From the NCBI RefSeq assembly GCF_000243075.1, contig NC_016745.1, positions 1,257,001 to 1,321,000 on the forward strand: 64,000 nt of DNA. Direction: 5' to 3'. Made by a program: the position numbers and the translations under genes. A model generated the notes under the pieces. That model did no database searches, was not told where the DNA came from, and saw nothing but the letters and a program-made list of their open reading frames with translations. Shown here one piece after another: positions 63,332 through 64,000 of the stretch (position 1 is the stretch's first letter; each line of letters starts with the position of its first letter). This stretch comes from Oceanimonas sp. GK1. Its GTDB lineage: Bacteria; Pseudomonadota; Gammaproteobacteria; Enterobacterales; Aeromonadaceae.

Positions 63332-63816
63332 CAGAACGACAGACGACTCAGCTGACGCAGGATCTGCTCGGCGGCTTCCTGCTCCATCTGTTCCCGCAGC
63401 TGCTGCTGCTCCCGGCTGGAGGCCAAGGCCTGGGCCGACTTGTCGAGAAAGCTGCGGTTAAAGGCCACATTGAACACCTGACGCGGCTCGTCGGGCATGT
63501 CGAGGGTAAAGCGGGTGCCAAAGCGCATGGCGTATTCCAGGGTATCGCCCCGGGGATTGATCGAGGCGGTGGTATTGGCCTGGCCCAGCGGGGCTATGGT
63601 CAGCACCGGGGTGTCGCCGTCGTTGTCCACCAGCACCACACCGGCGCGCAGCAGGCGGGCCGACACCAGCCGGTAGAACTGGGTCTTGTCGTCACCACTG
63701 AGCACCAGCCGCTGCAACTCGGGGGGCAGGTTGTCGCCGCTTCTGAGCTGAAAGCCGCAACCGGCCAGCACCAGGGTGAGCGACAGCAGCATAATGGCCT
63801 TGATTCGAGTGAGCAT
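63331..63816 (-). CDS. lptE: LPS assembly lipoprotein LptE
   Basis: LptE plugs the LptD barrel and helps insert lipopolysaccharide in the outer leaflet. The 161-residue protein has the signal MLTRIKAIMLLSLTLVLAGCGFQLRS with lipobox LAGC, and the family pattern GFQLRSGDNLPPELQRLVLSG and DEPRQVFNVAFNRSFLDKSAQALASS. ATG 63816 was preferred over the adjacent GTG because AGGAG is five bases upstream. It lies between leuS and holA, as in most gammaproteobacteria. Confidence 0.94.
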   Translation of the reverse strand: MLTRIKAIMLLSLTLVLAGCGFQLRSGDNLPPELQRLVLSGDDKTQFYRLVSARLLRAGVVLVDNDGDTPVLTIAPLGQANTTASINPRGDTLEYAMRFGTRFTLDMPDEPRQVFNVAFNRSFLDKSAQALASSREQQQLREQMEQEAAEQILRQLSRLSF

Positions 63817-63828
63817 CACAACTCCTTG

Positions 63829-63900
63829 ATTCTGCCGTGAGGAGTGAAGGGTGAGGAGTGAGGCGTTTGCTCCTCTCTCCTTTCACCTCACTCCTCACCG
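63829..63900. repeat. Family B palindrome between leuS and lptE
   Basis: GTGAGGAGTGAAGGGTGAGG and AGTGAGGCG at the left are mirrored by CTCCTTTCACCTCACTCC and TCACCG at the right, with TTTGC in the middle. It is the most regular copy of family B in the window and lies 3' of leuS, within what is usually one operon. Confidence 0.8.
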
Positions 63901-63905
63901 TCTGG

Positions 63906-64000
63906 TCAGTTGGCCACGATATTCAGCAGTTTGCCGGGTACGTAGATGACCTTGCGAATGGTCTTGCCATCCAGGTGGCGGGCCACGTTGTCATCGGCCT
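63906..64000 (-). CDS. leuS: Leucyl-tRNA synthetase, C-terminal end (partial)
   Basis: Only the last 31 codons are in the window. They read [20 protein letters not shown] followed by [10 protein letters not shown] and TGA, the characteristic C-terminus of bacterial leucyl-tRNA synthetase (the [11 protein letters not shown] motif is nearly invariant). The enzyme charges tRNA-Leu. The position directly upstream of lptE and holA fits the conserved cluster. The rest of the gene continues beyond the window. Confidence 0.9.
   Translation of the reverse strand, partial: ADDNVARHLDGKTIRKVIYVPGKLLNIVAN

Noticed and set aside
1-64000. tRNA, rRNA or prophage genes
   Set aside because: I looked for cloverleaf-like GGTTCRANTCC segments, rRNA-like conserved stretches and phage structural genes and saw none I could support.

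Overview
The window is about 60% GC (by eye) and reads as a chromosomal segment of a marine or brackish gammaproteobacterium, most likely of the Aeromonadales (Oceanimonas/Oceanisphaera/Zobellella type). The reasons are the Na+-pumping NADH:quinone reductase operon with bolA upstream and apbE, nqrM and dinB downstream; the sodium-type flagellar stator genes pomA and pomB beside the dxs-ispA-xseB isoprenoid cluster; the gpt-frsA-crl-proB-proA block; and the lipA-lipB-ybeD-dacA-rlpA-mltB-rodA-mrdA-rlmH-rsfS-nadD-holA-lptE-leuS envelope cluster. The genus is an inference from gene order and protein resemblance, not a measured result.

Layout: 1-3981 is the end of a peptide-type ABC transporter operon (ATPase, binding protein, two permeases). 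4130-8582 holds a PsiE-like membrane protein, an unrecognised polytopic membrane protein, a 31-residue membrane peptide and a second-type elongation factor G. 9316-12851 is an AT-rich island of four promoterless-looking genes separated by three attC recombination sites. It is an integron gene-cassette array with no integrase in the window, and is the most unusual part of the sequence. 13005-20424 carries argO, a cupin, dxs-ispA-xseB (minus), pomAB and thiI (plus). A complete IS3-family element (20453-21708, TAC target duplication) follows. 21743-28099 has panE, yajQ, ampG, ppiA, yajG, rlmG, alkB and bolA. 28465-36682 is nqrABCDEF-apbE-nqrM-dinB. 36839-45932 has a secreted Pro-rich protein, pepD, a chemoreceptor, gpt, frsA, crl, proBA and a small zinc-ribbon protein. 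45974-49485 is an scsD/scsB copper-tolerance-type thiol redox operon with a small membrane protein and a LysE-family exporter. 49602-52597 has small conserved genes and aroG. 52741 to the end is the lip/dac/rod/leuS cluster, all on the minus strand.

How the genes work together: NqrA-F build a sodium gradient, ApbE and NqrM mature that complex (flavinylation and iron insertion), and PomAB spend the sodium gradient on flagellar rotation under the input of chemoreceptors such as the one at 38800-40434. DacA, RlpA, MltB, RodA, MrdA, AmpG and LptE make, remodel or recycle the envelope. Dxs, IspA and ThiI share the deoxyxylulose phosphate and thiamine chemistry.

The intergenic spaces are rich in repeats. 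Two families of sloppy palindromes, one made of GGGANT-type words and one of GTGAGG/GACGTNAGA-type words, occur about nine times, always 3' of at least one gene and never between divergent genes. Several supply the stop codon of the flanking gene. Classic GCGAAGGCGGG and CTTTAGCCGG type palindromes also occur. No tRNA, rRNA, CRISPR array or prophage was seen.
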